From: Chitinolyticbacter albus | GTDB taxonomy: Bacteria; Pseudomonadota; Gammaproteobacteria; Burkholderiales; Chitinibacteraceae | Assembly: GCF_024437655.1 (NCBI RefSeq) | Contig: NZ_JANBVF010000010.1 | Coordinates: 1-64,000 of the forward strand | Direction of reading: 5' to 3' | DNA: 64,000 nt | Shown: piece after piece, positions 29,275 through 38,196 of the stretch | Layout: the number at the start of each line of letters is the position of its first letter | How positions within the stretch are numbered: position 1 is the stretch's first letter | Notes under the pieces: generated by a model | What the model saw: the letters and a program-made list of their open reading frames with translations, nothing else | What the model was told of the DNA's origin: nothing | The model's database searches: none | Translations under genes and position numbers: made by a program

Positions 29275-30747
29275 ATGAACGATGTGAGCTCCCCCCTGCA
29301 GCGTAAGAGCGACACGCTCTACGCCCAGCTCGCCGATGAACTCGCGCAGGCCATTGCCAGCGGCGTGCTCAAGGCGGGAGAGAAGCTACCGTCGATCCGC
29401 AAGCTCTCGGCGCAACGGCACGTCAGCCTGTCCACCGTGATGGAAGCCTACCGCTCACTGGAGGATCGCGGCCTGATCGAGGCACGCCCGCAGAGCGGCT
29501 TCTATGTGGCCAGGCTGCCGGTGCTGCGCACGCCAGGGCTGACCCAGCCGCCGCGCGAGCCGCTGGAAGTGGTGACGCCACCGGTGCTGTGGCCCTACCA
29601 GGCGAGCGAACTCAAGCCCATCCGCGTCGACTTTGGCCTTGCCATCCTCAGCCCCGAGTTCTATCCCAACCAGCAGCTGCAGCGGCTGCTGTCGCAGGTG
29701 ACGCGGCACAGCCCGCGCATGCTGTCTGACTACGGCAAGCCGGTGGGCGACCCGGAGTTGCGCCGCCATATCGCGCGGCGCGCGCTGGCCTGGGGCGGAC
29801 AGTTCGAATCGGACGAGGTGTTGATCACGCACGGCTGCCTGGAGGCGATCAACCTGTGCCTGCGCGCGGTGACCAAGCCGGGCGACGTGGTTGCCATCGA
29901 GTCGCCGGCGTACTTCGGGCTGCTGCAGATGCTGGAGAGCTTCCAGCTCAAGGCGCTGGAAATTCCCACCCATCCGCAGACCGGCATCTCGATCGAGGCG
30001 CTGGAGCTTGCCACGCGCGATGGCCAGGTGCAGGCCTGTCTGCTGTTGCCCAATTTCTCCAACCCGCTCGGTTGCCTGATGCCGGACGAGAACAAGCAGC
30101 GCTTGGTCGAGCTTCTGGCCGAGCGCCACATCCCGCTGATCGAGGACGATCTCTACGGCGAATTCTTCCATCGCGGCGATCGCCCGCGCCCGGCCAAGGC
30201 GTTCGATCCACCGGTGGAGCAAGGCGGCGGCAACGTGATGCTGTGCTCGTCGTTCACCAAGGCGCTGGCGCCCGGCATGCGCATCGGCTGGGTCGTGGCG
30301 GGGCGCTGGCAGCGCGAGATCGAGCGGCTGAAGTTCATCAACACCTATTCGACGCCGCTGGCGCTGCAGCAGACCATTGCGCGCTTCCTCGACAACGGTG
30401 GCTATGATCACCACCTGCGCCGCTTGCGCCGCATCGTCGCCGAGCAGGTGACTGCCGCGGTCGAAGCGATCCAGCGCTATTTCCCGGCCGATACCCGGCT
30501 CAACGTGCCGCAGGGCGGCTATGTGCTGTGGGTGGAACTGCCGCCTCAGATCGACTCTCGCGAGCTGTTGCGCGATTCTATGGCCGAGGGCATCAATTTC
30601 ACACCGGGCGAGCTGTTCAGCCCCAGTCGCAGCTATCGCAACTGCATGCGCATCTGCTGCGTAGAAACCTGGACCACACGGCACGAGGCGGCCATTCGCC
30701 GCCTGGGCGAACTGGCGCAGCAGCGGCTGGCCCTTGCTCCGGATTGA
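29275..30747 (+). CDS. MocR-type regulator: GntR helix-turn-helix fused to PLP aminotransferase domain
   Basis: 490 residues. Residues 12-80 form a GntR winged helix (LYAQLADELAQAIASGVLKAGEKLPSIRKLSAQ). From about 110 onward there is a fold type I aminotransferase-like domain with the PLP lysine in SSFTKALAPGMRIGW (K329) and the NFSNPLG segment. Such proteins sense PLP or amino-compound ligands and control nearby genes; no specific target is known from sequence. A second ATG at 29259 is out of frame. The motif shared with the DUF2917 gene suggests that gene as target. Assignment to the family is firm, the ligand unknown. Confidence 0.92.
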   Translation: MNDVSSPLQRKSDTLYAQLADELAQAIASGVLKAGEKLPSIRKLSAQRHVSLSTVMEAYRSLEDRGLIEARPQSGFYVARLPVLRTPGLTQPPREPLEVVTPPVLWPYQASELKPIRVDFGLAILSPEFYPNQQLQRLLSQVTRHSPRMLSDYGKPVGDPELRRHIARRALAWGGQFESDEVLITHGCLEAINLCLRAVTKPGDVVAIESPAYFGLLQMLESFQLKALEIPTHPQTGISIEALELATRDGQVQACLLLPNFSNPLGCLMPDENKQRLVELLAERHIPLIEDDLYGEFFHRGDRPRPAKAFDPPVEQGGGNVMLCSSFTKALAPGMRIGWVVAGRWQREIERLKFINTYSTPLALQQTIARFLDNGGYDHHLRRLRRIVAEQVTAAVEAIQRYFPADTRLNVPQGGYVLWVELPPQIDSRELLRDSMAEGINFTPGELFSPSRSYRNCMRICCVETWTTRHEAAIRRLGELAQQRLALAPD

Positions 30748-30765
30748 ATGCCGTCAGCTGGGGAC

Positions 30766-31044
30766 TCAGCTGGGCGTGGTGGCGCTCTGCATCATATCCG
30801 GCTGTCGCGGCAACAGGGCGCAGGCGGCGACGTCGACGGTCTGGATCTCCTCGCAGCCGAACGAATAGCTGAGCAGGCAGGGCGGCGTCACGCCGCTGTC
30901 ATCCACCCAGATCACGTGAAAGCGCGGGCCGCAGCGGCCCTCGATCAGGGTTTTTAGGTTGACGAGGTCGTCGATCAGATAGGCGTGCAGCGTGGCCGGC
31001 ACAGCCAGGACCAGCGAGGCAATCCAGCGTGGGGGGCGGCGCAT
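30766..31044 (-). CDS. Small secreted hypothetical protein, 92 aa
   Basis: 92 residues starting with a clear signal peptide (MRRPPRWIASLVLAVPATLHA) and containing three cysteines in the mature part. The ATG is preceded by GGAGGAGGG. No family is recognised. It converges on the MocR gene with an 18-bp gap. Signal peptide and ribosome site make it credible despite its size. Confidence 0.55.
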   Translation of the reverse strand: MRRPPRWIASLVLAVPATLHAYLIDDLVNLKTLIEGRCGPRFHVIWVDDSGVTPPCLLSYSFGCEEIQTVDVAACALLPRQPDMMQSATTPS

Positions 31045-31166
31045 GGTGGTGGCCCTCCTCCGGGAGACAGGTACGCGCCGCGCGCCCGAGCAGCCTAAGC
31101 CTTACCGCGTGCGTACTTGCTCCATCCAACTGTAAGGCTCCTGCAGGTGTGACTGGGTGCGGGGTG

Positions 31167-31487
31167 TCAAGTTTGCTGGCCGGTCAACCGTACATCATAT
31201 TTGTGCCCGAGCTGGCGGCGTAGCCGCCGCCCACCTACCAGCAACTGGCAAAGCAGGGCGTCCAGCCAGGCGCTCACCGGCGAGGTCAGGCGGAACTGGC
31301 TGGGCTGCAAGGCCTGGATCACGACCCGCTGCCGTCCGGAAAGCCTCAGGCGCTCGCCGCCGCGGAGCAGCAGATCGCCTTCGCCATCGGTCACCCAGAG
31401 CAGGCCCTGCTGGCAGCTCAGTTCCATGCCGGCCCGGCAATCGAACCCGGCGACGAGCCCGGCGCATTGCATGCTGACGTTCTTCAT
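31167..31487 (-). CDS. DUF2917 domain protein
   Basis: 106 residues with the cupin-like core of DUF2917 (LVAGFDCRAGMELSCQQGLLWVTDGEGDLLLRGGE and RLSGRQRVVIQAL). The start MKNVSMQ has GGAGG 6 bp upstream; the longer frame from 31562 would cross that site. DUF2917 genes are often found near MocR- or LysR-type regulators in betaproteobacteria, as here. Function unknown. The upstream DNA carries the 11-mer shared with the MocR gene. Confidence 0.75.
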   Translation of the reverse strand: MKNVSMQCAGLVAGFDCRAGMELSCQQGLLWVTDGEGDLLLRGGERLRLSGRQRVVIQALQPSQFRLTSPVSAWLDALLCQLLVGGRRLRRQLGHKYDVRLTGQQT

Positions 31488-31563
31488 GGCGACCTCCAAA
31501 GGGCAAGATTGAGGCTCCATCGTATCGGGCAGGCGGCGGGGGTTGCAGACGCAGAACACCATG

Positions 31564-31626
31564 ACAGTTTCGCCGACAGTGTGGGCTGTGTTGAAACTGT
31601 ACTGTTATGCCTGGGGGATACAGTTT
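31564..31626. promoter_or_regulatory. Cluster of ACTGT/ACAGT half-sites upstream of DUF2917
   Basis: AAACTGTA (31594-31601) and TACAGTTT (31619-31626) form an 8-bp inverted repeat, 17 bp apart. AAACTGTACTG at 31594-31604 is identical to the element before the MocR gene, and ACAGTTT recurs at 31564-31570. The cluster covers the presumed DUF2917 promoter and is the best candidate operator for the MocR-type protein. Confidence 0.5.
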
Positions 31627-31665
31627 GGTGTCGATCAAGACCGGAACTTGGCGATGCAGCCTTGC

Positions 31666-33390
31666 TTAACCCTCGTCCTCTACCGGATGCCGCGCTGCGC
31701 GCCATGCGGCCAGCCGCCGGAACAGCCAGCTGTTGGGTTGATCACGGCCGGTACGCACATAGTCGAGCAACGGGTATTGGCTGAGGACGATGTCCTGCGC
31801 GCCGCGCGCGCGCGATGTGCCGGCGAACAGGATCACGTCGCCAAAGGCAAGCGGGGTTTCCGGCGGCGGCAACAGGATGTCACGGCCGGCGCGATTGAGC
31901 ATCAGCGGCAGCGCGCGCAAGCGCCGCGTGTGGTCCTGTGGGTTGGTCATCAGGTGGCGCAGCTCCAGCCTGGGTTGCGGGCGGGCGAGCAGGGCGTACA
32001 CGGCGCCGGCGTTCTTCGCCGTTAGCGTCACCACCCAGGTGGCTGGAACATGCACTTCGCACAGGCCCTCGATTTCGCGCATCAGCGCTTGCGACCAGAC
32101 TTCGCTGCGCGACTGGATCTGACCGAGGAAGCGTGCCAGTGTCGGCGTCGTCAGCGTGCGCAGGCATTCGTGCGACATCACTTCGCTACGCACCACGGTG
32201 ACATCGGGCTTGAACGACTCGAACAGAATGCCGTTGTTGGACAGATTCTGCCGGGCGACGACGAAGAGCTCGGGCTTGATCGCGCGCGCGGTGGCAATGG
32301 CGGATAGGTTATGCGCGTCATGATCGTGGCAGGCGACGATGCCGACCGCACGCTCGATGCCTGCAGCCCTGAGCGAGGCGGCGTCGACCCCCAGCGCTTG
32401 CACATACTGTTCCGGTGGCAGCTCAGTCTGGTCTTCCAGGTCGATTACCATTACCGTCGCGCCTTCACAGTCGAGCGCCTCCTTCACCGCATGCCCGAAG
32501 CGACCGAAGCCGACGATCACCCAATGGCCGCGCGGCGGCTTCACCAGCGGTGGCAACGGCTCGCCGGGGAAATCGGACAGCGTATCCCACAGCCGGCTGG
32601 TGTGTGGTGCATGCAGCGCGCGGCGGAATTGGGCACCGACGGCATCGAACATATTGATGACACGGTTGGTGCCAAACGAGGCCATGTTCTCCGCCACCGC
32701 GCGGGTCTTGGCGCGCCCCACCGACAACAGCTCGGGCCGCAGCACGTGGGCCGAGATGGTGACGGCGAGGTTGGCTTCCTCGTTGCCGGTGATGGCGAGC
32801 ACGCCGTGGCAGCGCGGATGAGTGATGCCGGCCACGGTCAGCAATTGCGGGTTCGCCGCGTCGCCGGCGTAGGCGGGCACGTCGAAGCGGTAGTCGGCGA
32901 AAGTCACGTCATGCACGCGGTCCTCGCGTAGCTCCAGCACCACGAAGCGCATCCGCTGGTCGTCCAGCACCTTGCACAGCAGGCGCGCGGTCTGGCCGTA
33001 GCCGCAAATCAGGAAGAATGGCTCGCTGATGCGCCGCACCCGGCTGGCGAAGCGTGCCAGTTGCACCGCCTGCTGAAAGCTCTTGTCCTGCAGGATGGAA
33101 AACGTGGTGCCAATGGCATAGGCCCAGCCGATCACCGACAGGTAGATGCACACCACCACCCACATGCGCTGGGTATAGGTGAAGGCAAACGGCACTTCGC
33201 CAAAGCCGATGGTGGTCGCGGTGTAGCTGACGAAGTAGAACGCATGGAAGAAATCCATGCGGTAGGGCTGGCCATGATTGTCTACGCCCGGAATGACGAC
33301 GAGGCCGAACACGGAGATCGCGTAGATCAGGATCAGCGTGATCAGCGGCGCGCGCATGCGCCGCAGCACCAGGAACACGACGTTGGGCAT
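31666..33390 (-). CDS. Potassium channel protein with two RCK (TrkA-N) domains
   Basis: 574 residues. Two N-terminal membrane segments flank the selectivity filter TTIGFG (59-64), followed by a cytoplasmic NAD-binding RCK domain (LICGYGQTARLLC) and a second one (VIVGFGRFGHAV near residue 290) with TrkA-C-like ends. This is the layout of ligand-gated K+ channels with tandem RCK domains. It lies 15 bp after the DUF6394 gene and ends the run. Gating ligand (NAD(H), nucleotide or ion) is unknown. Confidence 0.88.
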   Translation of the reverse strand: MPNVVFLVLRRMRAPLITLILIYAISVFGLVVIPGVDNHGQPYRMDFFHAFYFVSYTATTIGFGEVPFAFTYTQRMWVVVCIYLSVIGWAYAIGTTFSILQDKSFQQAVQLARFASRVRRISEPFFLICGYGQTARLLCKVLDDQRMRFVVLELREDRVHDVTFADYRFDVPAYAGDAANPQLLTVAGITHPRCHGVLAITGNEEANLAVTISAHVLRPELLSVGRAKTRAVAENMASFGTNRVINMFDAVGAQFRRALHAPHTSRLWDTLSDFPGEPLPPLVKPPRGHWVIVGFGRFGHAVKEALDCEGATVMVIDLEDQTELPPEQYVQALGVDAASLRAAGIERAVGIVACHDHDAHNLSAIATARAIKPELFVVARQNLSNNGILFESFKPDVTVVRSEVMSHECLRTLTTPTLARFLGQIQSRSEVWSQALMREIEGLCEVHVPATWVVTLTAKNAGAVYALLARPQPRLELRHLMTNPQDHTRRLRALPLMLNRAGRDILLPPPETPLAFGDVILFAGTSRARGAQDIVLSQYPLLDYVRTGRDQPNSWLFRRLAAWRAARHPVEDEG

Positions 33391-33405
33391 TGCCGACGAC
33401 CCCGC

Positions 33406-33789
33406 TCAGCGGCGCAGCGACAGGGTTTCGCCGATCAACAGCACCACCGACACCAGGTTGGCTGCCAGCGCACCACCCGATAGCGACACCACGCTCGACA
33501 TCACGCCGGGGCTGGTGCCCAGGCCCGCGACGTAGACGCTATAACCCCAGACGAAGGCGGCGGCGATCAGCTGCAGATCGGCGACGAGGCTGGTGGCCAG
33601 ATGCACGGCACCTACCTGGGTGCGATCGCCGAACTTGAGCACGGTGGCGATCAGGTTGACGACGATGGCGGCGAACAGCTCGAACACATCGTGCTGGTGC
33701 GGCACGTCGATCTCGCCGACGAAGAAGCCGAAGTTCAGCGTGAACGCCAGCACGATAAAGAAGCCAAAAATCACTTTTTCCAGGTTCAT
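33406..33789 (-). CDS. DUF6394-like membrane protein
   Basis: 127 residues with four hydrophobic segments and the segment DVPHQHDVFELFAAIVVNLIATVLKFGDRTQ. It resembles the DUF6394 family, which tends to neighbour K+-channel genes; the 15-bp gap to the channel gene supports co-function, perhaps as an accessory subunit. That role is an inference. Confidence 0.65.
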   Translation of the reverse strand: MNLEKVIFGFFIVLAFTLNFGFFVGEIDVPHQHDVFELFAAIVVNLIATVLKFGDRTQVGAVHLATSLVADLQLIAAAFVWGYSVYVAGLGTSPGVMSSVVSLSGGALAANLVSVVLLIGETLSLRR

Positions 33790-33850
33790 GGCAAGGTCGC
33801 AAACAGAAGGGTGATTGGATTGTAGAGGCGCGGGCGCGGGTTTGCGGCGA

Positions 33851-35623
33851 TCATGATTCCTGTTCGACTTCGCGCGTGTCGGCTTCGAACAGGTTTTCCA
33901 GCTCGAGCATGGCCTCGCGCGTGGTCTGGATCAGCTGCGATTCGTCGTGATAGGCAGCGTGCTGGCGCAGCACCAGCTTCTCGTCGTAGTCGCGAAAGGT
34001 GGCGACCGCCCGGTCGGCACGTTCGGCCGGAATGCCAAGGGCGATCAGCGCACGGCGTGCCAGCGCCAGGCTGGAGTGGAAGGTCTCACGCTCGATCACC
34101 GTGACGCCCAGATCCATCAGGCGGTAGGCGTGGGCGCGATTGCGGGCACGGGCGTATACGGGCAGCTTGGGATAATGGTGGCGTACCGTTTCGGCGGTAC
34201 GCACCGACGCTTCGATGTCGTCGATGGCGAGAATGAAGAGCTCGGCCTCATCGGTGTGCGCGGCGCGCAAGAGATCGATGCGCGAGGCATCACCGTAATA
34301 CACCTGGTTGCCGAAGCGCCGCACGAAATCCACCTGGTCGGGGCTGGCTTCCAGCGCGGTAAACGGAATCTTCTTCACCCGCAACAGGCGCGCGACGATC
34401 TGGCCGAAGCGCCCGAAGCCCGCGATGATCACCCGGCTGCCGTGCTCCGTCTCTATGGTATCGAACTCACGCTTGGGCGCGCGGGCGAGCCAGGGCGAGA
34501 TCCAGCGCTCGTGCACTTTGGCGATCAGCGGGGTTGCTGCCATGGAGAGCGTGACCACCAGCACCAGCGTGTCGGCGAGGCCGCGCTGCATGGCGCCGCT
34601 GGCAGTGGCAAGACCGAACAGCACGAAGGCGAACTCGCCTCCCTGTGCCAGTGCCACGCCCAGATGGCGCGCCGTATAGTCGCCCGCCTTGGTCACCCGG
34701 CCCAGGCCATACAGCACCAGGAACTTGATCGTCATCAGCCCGGCCACGCCGCATACCAGTACCAGCGGAATCTGGCGGAACAGCCCCAGGTTGGCCGACA
34801 TGCCCACCGCGATGAAAAAGAGGCCGAGCAGCAATCCCTTGAACGGTTCCAGTGTCGCTTCCAATTCATGGCGATACTCGGAATCGGCGAGCAGCACACC
34901 GGCAAGGAAGGCGCCGAGCGACATCGACAGGCCGACGTCTTCCATCAACAGCGCGGTGCCGAGCACGATCAACAGCGCGGCGGCGGCGAACACTTCCTGG
35001 CTGCCGGCCTTGGCCACGAGGCGCAAGGCGGGGCGCAGCAGCCAGTGGCCGCCCACGACGACCAGCGCCACGGCGCCCAGCGCCATCCCGAGATCGTGCC
35101 AACTGGGTAGTTCGCCGTTGGAGAGTAGCGGTACCAGCACCAGGAGCGGGATCACCGCCAGATCCTGGAACAGCAGGATGGCGAAGGCATCGCGGCCGTG
35201 GCGAGTGGTCAGCTGATGCTTTTCGGCCAGCATCTGCAACACGAAGGCGGTCGACGACAGCGCGAGGCCCAGCCCGGCGATGATGGCCGCAATCCACGCC
35301 ACGCCTATCAACTTGAGCACCAGCGCGATCGCCGCCGCGGTCAGCAGCATTTGCGCGCCGCCCAGGCCAAATACCGCACGGCGCAATACCCATAACCGCG
35401 ACGGCTGCAGTTCCAGCCCGATCACGAACAGCAGCAGTACCACCCCGAGCTCGGCGAAGTGCAGGATCCGGTCGATCTGGGTGACGAGCTCCAGGCCCCA
35501 GGGACCGATCAGCACGCCGGCGGCCAGGTAGCCGAGGATGGCGCCCAGGCCCGCACGGTGGAATAGGGGCACCATCACCACGGTGGCGCACAGGAAAACG
35601 GCAATCTGGCTGGTCAGGGTCAT
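33851..35623 (-). CDS. Glutathione-regulated potassium-efflux-type antiporter (KefB/KefC family)
   Basis: 590 residues from MTLTSQIAVFL. About 380 residues form a CPA2 cation/proton antiporter with 12 or so membrane segments (GYLAAGVLIGPWGL, ALSSTAFVLQML, QDLAVIPLL). A cytoplasmic RCK domain (VIIAGFGRFGQIV) and a charged C terminus follow. A longer frame starts at 35749, but its extra 42 residues lack family likeness. A glutathione-gated role is the family's; the sequence does not prove it. No kefF/kefG ancillary gene is adjacent. Confidence 0.88.
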   Translation of the reverse strand: MTLTSQIAVFLCATVVMVPLFHRAGLGAILGYLAAGVLIGPWGLELVTQIDRILHFAELGVVLLLFVIGLELQPSRLWVLRRAVFGLGGAQMLLTAAAIALVLKLIGVAWIAAIIAGLGLALSSTAFVLQMLAEKHQLTTRHGRDAFAILLFQDLAVIPLLVLVPLLSNGELPSWHDLGMALGAVALVVVGGHWLLRPALRLVAKAGSQEVFAAAALLIVLGTALLMEDVGLSMSLGAFLAGVLLADSEYRHELEATLEPFKGLLLGLFFIAVGMSANLGLFRQIPLVLVCGVAGLMTIKFLVLYGLGRVTKAGDYTARHLGVALAQGGEFAFVLFGLATASGAMQRGLADTLVLVVTLSMAATPLIAKVHERWISPWLARAPKREFDTIETEHGSRVIIAGFGRFGQIVARLLRVKKIPFTALEASPDQVDFVRRFGNQVYYGDASRIDLLRAAHTDEAELFILAIDDIEASVRTAETVRHHYPKLPVYARARNRAHAYRLMDLGVTVIERETFHSSLALARRALIALGIPAERADRAVATFRDYDEKLVLRQHAAYHDESQLIQTTREAMLELENLFEADTREVEQES

Positions 35624-36074
35624 CTTGTCGGGTGTGTGGTGGGTCAGGGTGACCCGGTTATGGCTGCTGGGCTTGGCGCGATAGAACGCCGGGCCTGCAT
35701 CAGTGAAAGCGTGCCAGTTCTGTTCCGGCTCGCACGGCGATTCGCTCATGAGTCTGCAACGCTGCCTCCAGCCGCCTTAGTCGCCGCGATAGTGCTCGCC
35801 CCACGGCAAGGCGCAGCGTGTTCCAGTGCTCTTAAGCGCACGCAGCGCTTCTAAGTCGCCCAGTATAGCGGTGAGTCCTGCGGGCTTGATTGCATCGTTG
35901 CGCAGACCCATGGGCAGCTTGCAAAGTGCTGCCATCGAAGCGGGTGCTTGGCCGTAGTCAACGCCGAGGTGCGCAATCCCGCGCTGGCTAGGCGCAATCG
36001 GCCGGCGAAATCAGCCCGCTGGTCGAGGCAAAGCTCACCGGATCACCGCGCCGGCCGGGTGGTGGCCACTGGCA
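35624..36074. other. Long leader and promoter region of the Kef-type gene
   Basis: On the minus strand a TATACT box (35862-35867) could be the -10 of the antiporter gene, which gives a leader of about 230 nt. Inside the leader is a perfect inverted repeat, GGGTCA-GGG-TGACCC (35641-35655), 17 bp before the start codon. The rest, up to the dicarboxylate-transporter stop at 36075, shows no gene. Confidence 0.45.
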
Positions 36075-37388
36075 TCACAGCAGCAGTTGGGCGAGGGCAA
36101 AGCCCGCGCCCACTGACACGACGCTGCAGGTCAGGCCCGGCAGCATGAAGCTGTGGTTGAGCAACCAGCGGCCGATGCGCGTGCTGCCGGTGGCGTCGAA
36201 ATTGATCGCGGCGATCACGGTCGGGTAGTTGGGGATGAAGAAGTAGCCGTTTACCGCCGGGAACATGGCGATCAGTGCCGGGGCAGGCAGCCCGAGCGCA
36301 ATGCCGAGCGGCATCAGGGCACGGATGGTGGCGGCCTGCGAGTAAAGCAGGATGGACATCACGAACAGCGCCACCGCGAACAGCCAGGGTGCCGCAGTCA
36401 CGGTGGCGCGGATTTCGCCCGAAAAGAACGCCATATTGGCCTGGATGAAGGTGTCGCCCATCCACGCCACACCGAAGATGCCGATCACGGCGGCTGCACC
36501 GGCGCGAAACACGCTGCCTTTCACCACCTGTTCGGCGGGCACGCGGCAAACTAGCAGGATTAGCGCTGCCGCCGACAGCATCACCATCTCGATGGCGCTG
36601 GCCATGTCCAGCGTCTGTGTCTGCCCCGCCAGTTGCCAGCTGGGGCGCAAGGCGGGAAAAGAGCCAAGCAGTACCACGGCGCCGGCCGCGAGCAGGAAGA
36701 TCGCCACGGCATGCCGGGCATGCGCAGGTGACTCAGGCACGTCGGTGCGATGCGGTGGCGCCACTTCCCCAGCCGCGAGCCGTGCCTGATAGACCGGATC
36801 CGCATCGAGTTCGGGCCCCAGCCGGCTTGCCACGGCCGCACCCGCCATCACCCCGCATAGCGTGGCGGGAATGGCCACCATCAGGATATCGAACAGCTGC
36901 ACGCCATCGCCGGCCAACAGCGAGAGCAGTGCTACGGTGGCGGCGGAGATCGGGCTGGCGGTGATGGCGGCCTGCGACGCAATCACAGCGATCGACAGGG
37001 GCCGTTCCGGTCGCACGCCGGCCTCACGCGATACTTCGGCAATCACCGGCAACACCGCGTAGGCGACGTGGCCGGTGCCGGCGCACAGCGTGAAGCCGTA
37101 GGTGACGAGCGGCGCATACCAAGTGATCTGGCGCGGGTTGCGTCGCAGCAGGTGCTCGGCCTGCCGCACCAGCCAGTCCATGCCGCTAGCCACCTGCAGG
37201 CAGGCGGCGGCAGTGATCACTGCGACGATCATCAGCATCACGTCTATCGGCGCGGTGGTGGGTTTCAGGCCGAAACCGAAGGTGAGCACCGCCAGGCCCA
37301 GGCCGCCCATCACGCCAAGCCCGATACCGCCCAGGCGGGCGCCGATCAGGATGGCTGAGAGGACGACCAGGAATTCGAGGGCGATCAT
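36075..37388 (-). CDS. Anaerobic C4-dicarboxylate transporter, Dcu family (DcuA/DcuB-like)
   Basis: 437 residues, 10-12 hydrophobic segments, with family stretches ICAGTGHVAYAVLPVI-like (TLCAGTGHVAYAVLPVIAE), AVIASQAAITASPISAATVA and a C-terminal NYPTVIAAINFDATGSTRIGRW. The family exchanges fumarate, malate or aspartate for succinate in anaerobic growth or takes up dicarboxylates. It starts 13 bp after the glycerophosphodiesterase gene. No DcuS/R sensor is nearby. Confidence 0.9.
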   Translation of the reverse strand: MIALEFLVVLSAILIGARLGGIGLGVMGGLGLAVLTFGFGLKPTTAPIDVMLMIVAVITAAACLQVASGMDWLVRQAEHLLRRNPRQITWYAPLVTYGFTLCAGTGHVAYAVLPVIAEVSREAGVRPERPLSIAVIASQAAITASPISAATVALLSLLAGDGVQLFDILMVAIPATLCGVMAGAAVASRLGPELDADPVYQARLAAGEVAPPHRTDVPESPAHARHAVAIFLLAAGAVVLLGSFPALRPSWQLAGQTQTLDMASAIEMVMLSAAALILLVCRVPAEQVVKGSVFRAGAAAVIGIFGVAWMGDTFIQANMAFFSGEIRATVTAAPWLFAVALFVMSILLYSQAATIRALMPLGIALGLPAPALIAMFPAVNGYFFIPNYPTVIAAINFDATGSTRIGRWLLNHSFMLPGLTCSVVSVGAGFALAQLLL

Positions 37389-37401
37389 GTGCGGCCGGCA
37401 C

Positions 37402-38079
37402 TCATTGCAGCGGCGGCGCGACGGTCAGACCGACGTATTCCGGGTGATCGGTGATCAGCCCGTGCAATGCGAATTCCTCGCACAAGCGGTGCTCATGGTC
37501 CGTCTGGGCACCGAATACATAGTTGCGAAAGCCCAGGGCGTTGGCCTGTTGCAGCAGCGCGAGATCGAGCGATTCATAGAACCAGACGAGGGTACGCAGA
37601 TGCGAATACGGCATGGCGGCATACAGCAGGCTGTTGAGCGCCACCGGCCGATGCCAGACGATAAAGCCGTAATCCAGCGGCTGCGTCGCCTGTGCGGCAG
37701 CGACGATCACCTCATGGCGCAACGAAGTCAGCAGCGGGCGCTGACGCGCGCTACGCGCGCCGAGCTCAGCCTGGATCACGGGCGCGGCGGCGGGGGTCTT
37801 GATCTCGATGTTCCAGAACGCATCGGGAAAGGCATCGAGCGCTTCGGTCAACGTCGGTACCAGGTAGCCGGCAAGGTGGGAGAGTTCGGCCCGGCTGAGC
37901 GCGGCAACCGGTATGCCGGCGCCGACGGTACGGCTATGAAACAGCACCGCTTCGCCGTCGGCGCTGAGCCGGACATCGGTCTCTATGCCGTGGAAGCCGC
38001 AGGACAGGGCATCGGCGAAGGCGGCCAGCGAATTTTCCGGCGCGCTGCGGGCAAGCCCGCGGTGGGCTATCAGTTGCAT
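37402..38079 (-). CDS. Glycerophosphodiester phosphodiesterase (UgpQ-like)
   Basis: Hydrolyses glycerophosphodiesters to glycerol-3-phosphate and an alcohol. 225 residues with the catalytic set HRG near residue 6, PENS at 14-17, ETDVRLS, a following histidine (LFHSRTV) and the metal-binding EIK. No signal peptide, so cytoplasmic like UgpQ. GGAGTG lies upstream of the ATG. It heads a two-gene unit with the dicarboxylate transporter; the functional link is unclear. Confidence 0.9.
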   Translation of the reverse strand: MQLIAHRGLARSAPENSLAAFADALSCGFHGIETDVRLSADGEAVLFHSRTVGAGIPVAALSRAELSHLAGYLVPTLTEALDAFPDAFWNIEIKTPAAAPVIQAELGARSARQRPLLTSLRHEVIVAAAQATQPLDYGFIVWHRPVALNSLLYAAMPYSHLRTLVWFYESLDLALLQQANALGFRNYVFGAQTDHEHRLCEEFALHGLITDHPEYVGLTVAPPLQ

Positions 38080-38196
38080 GGAATCGGCTACACTCCATCC
38101 TGAAAATAAATGGCTGCTGACAACTGGTGGACGAATCCCGCGGGACTGCCCAACAGACCCATTCTAGACTCAGCCACATCGCTCAGGGAGAAGCGA

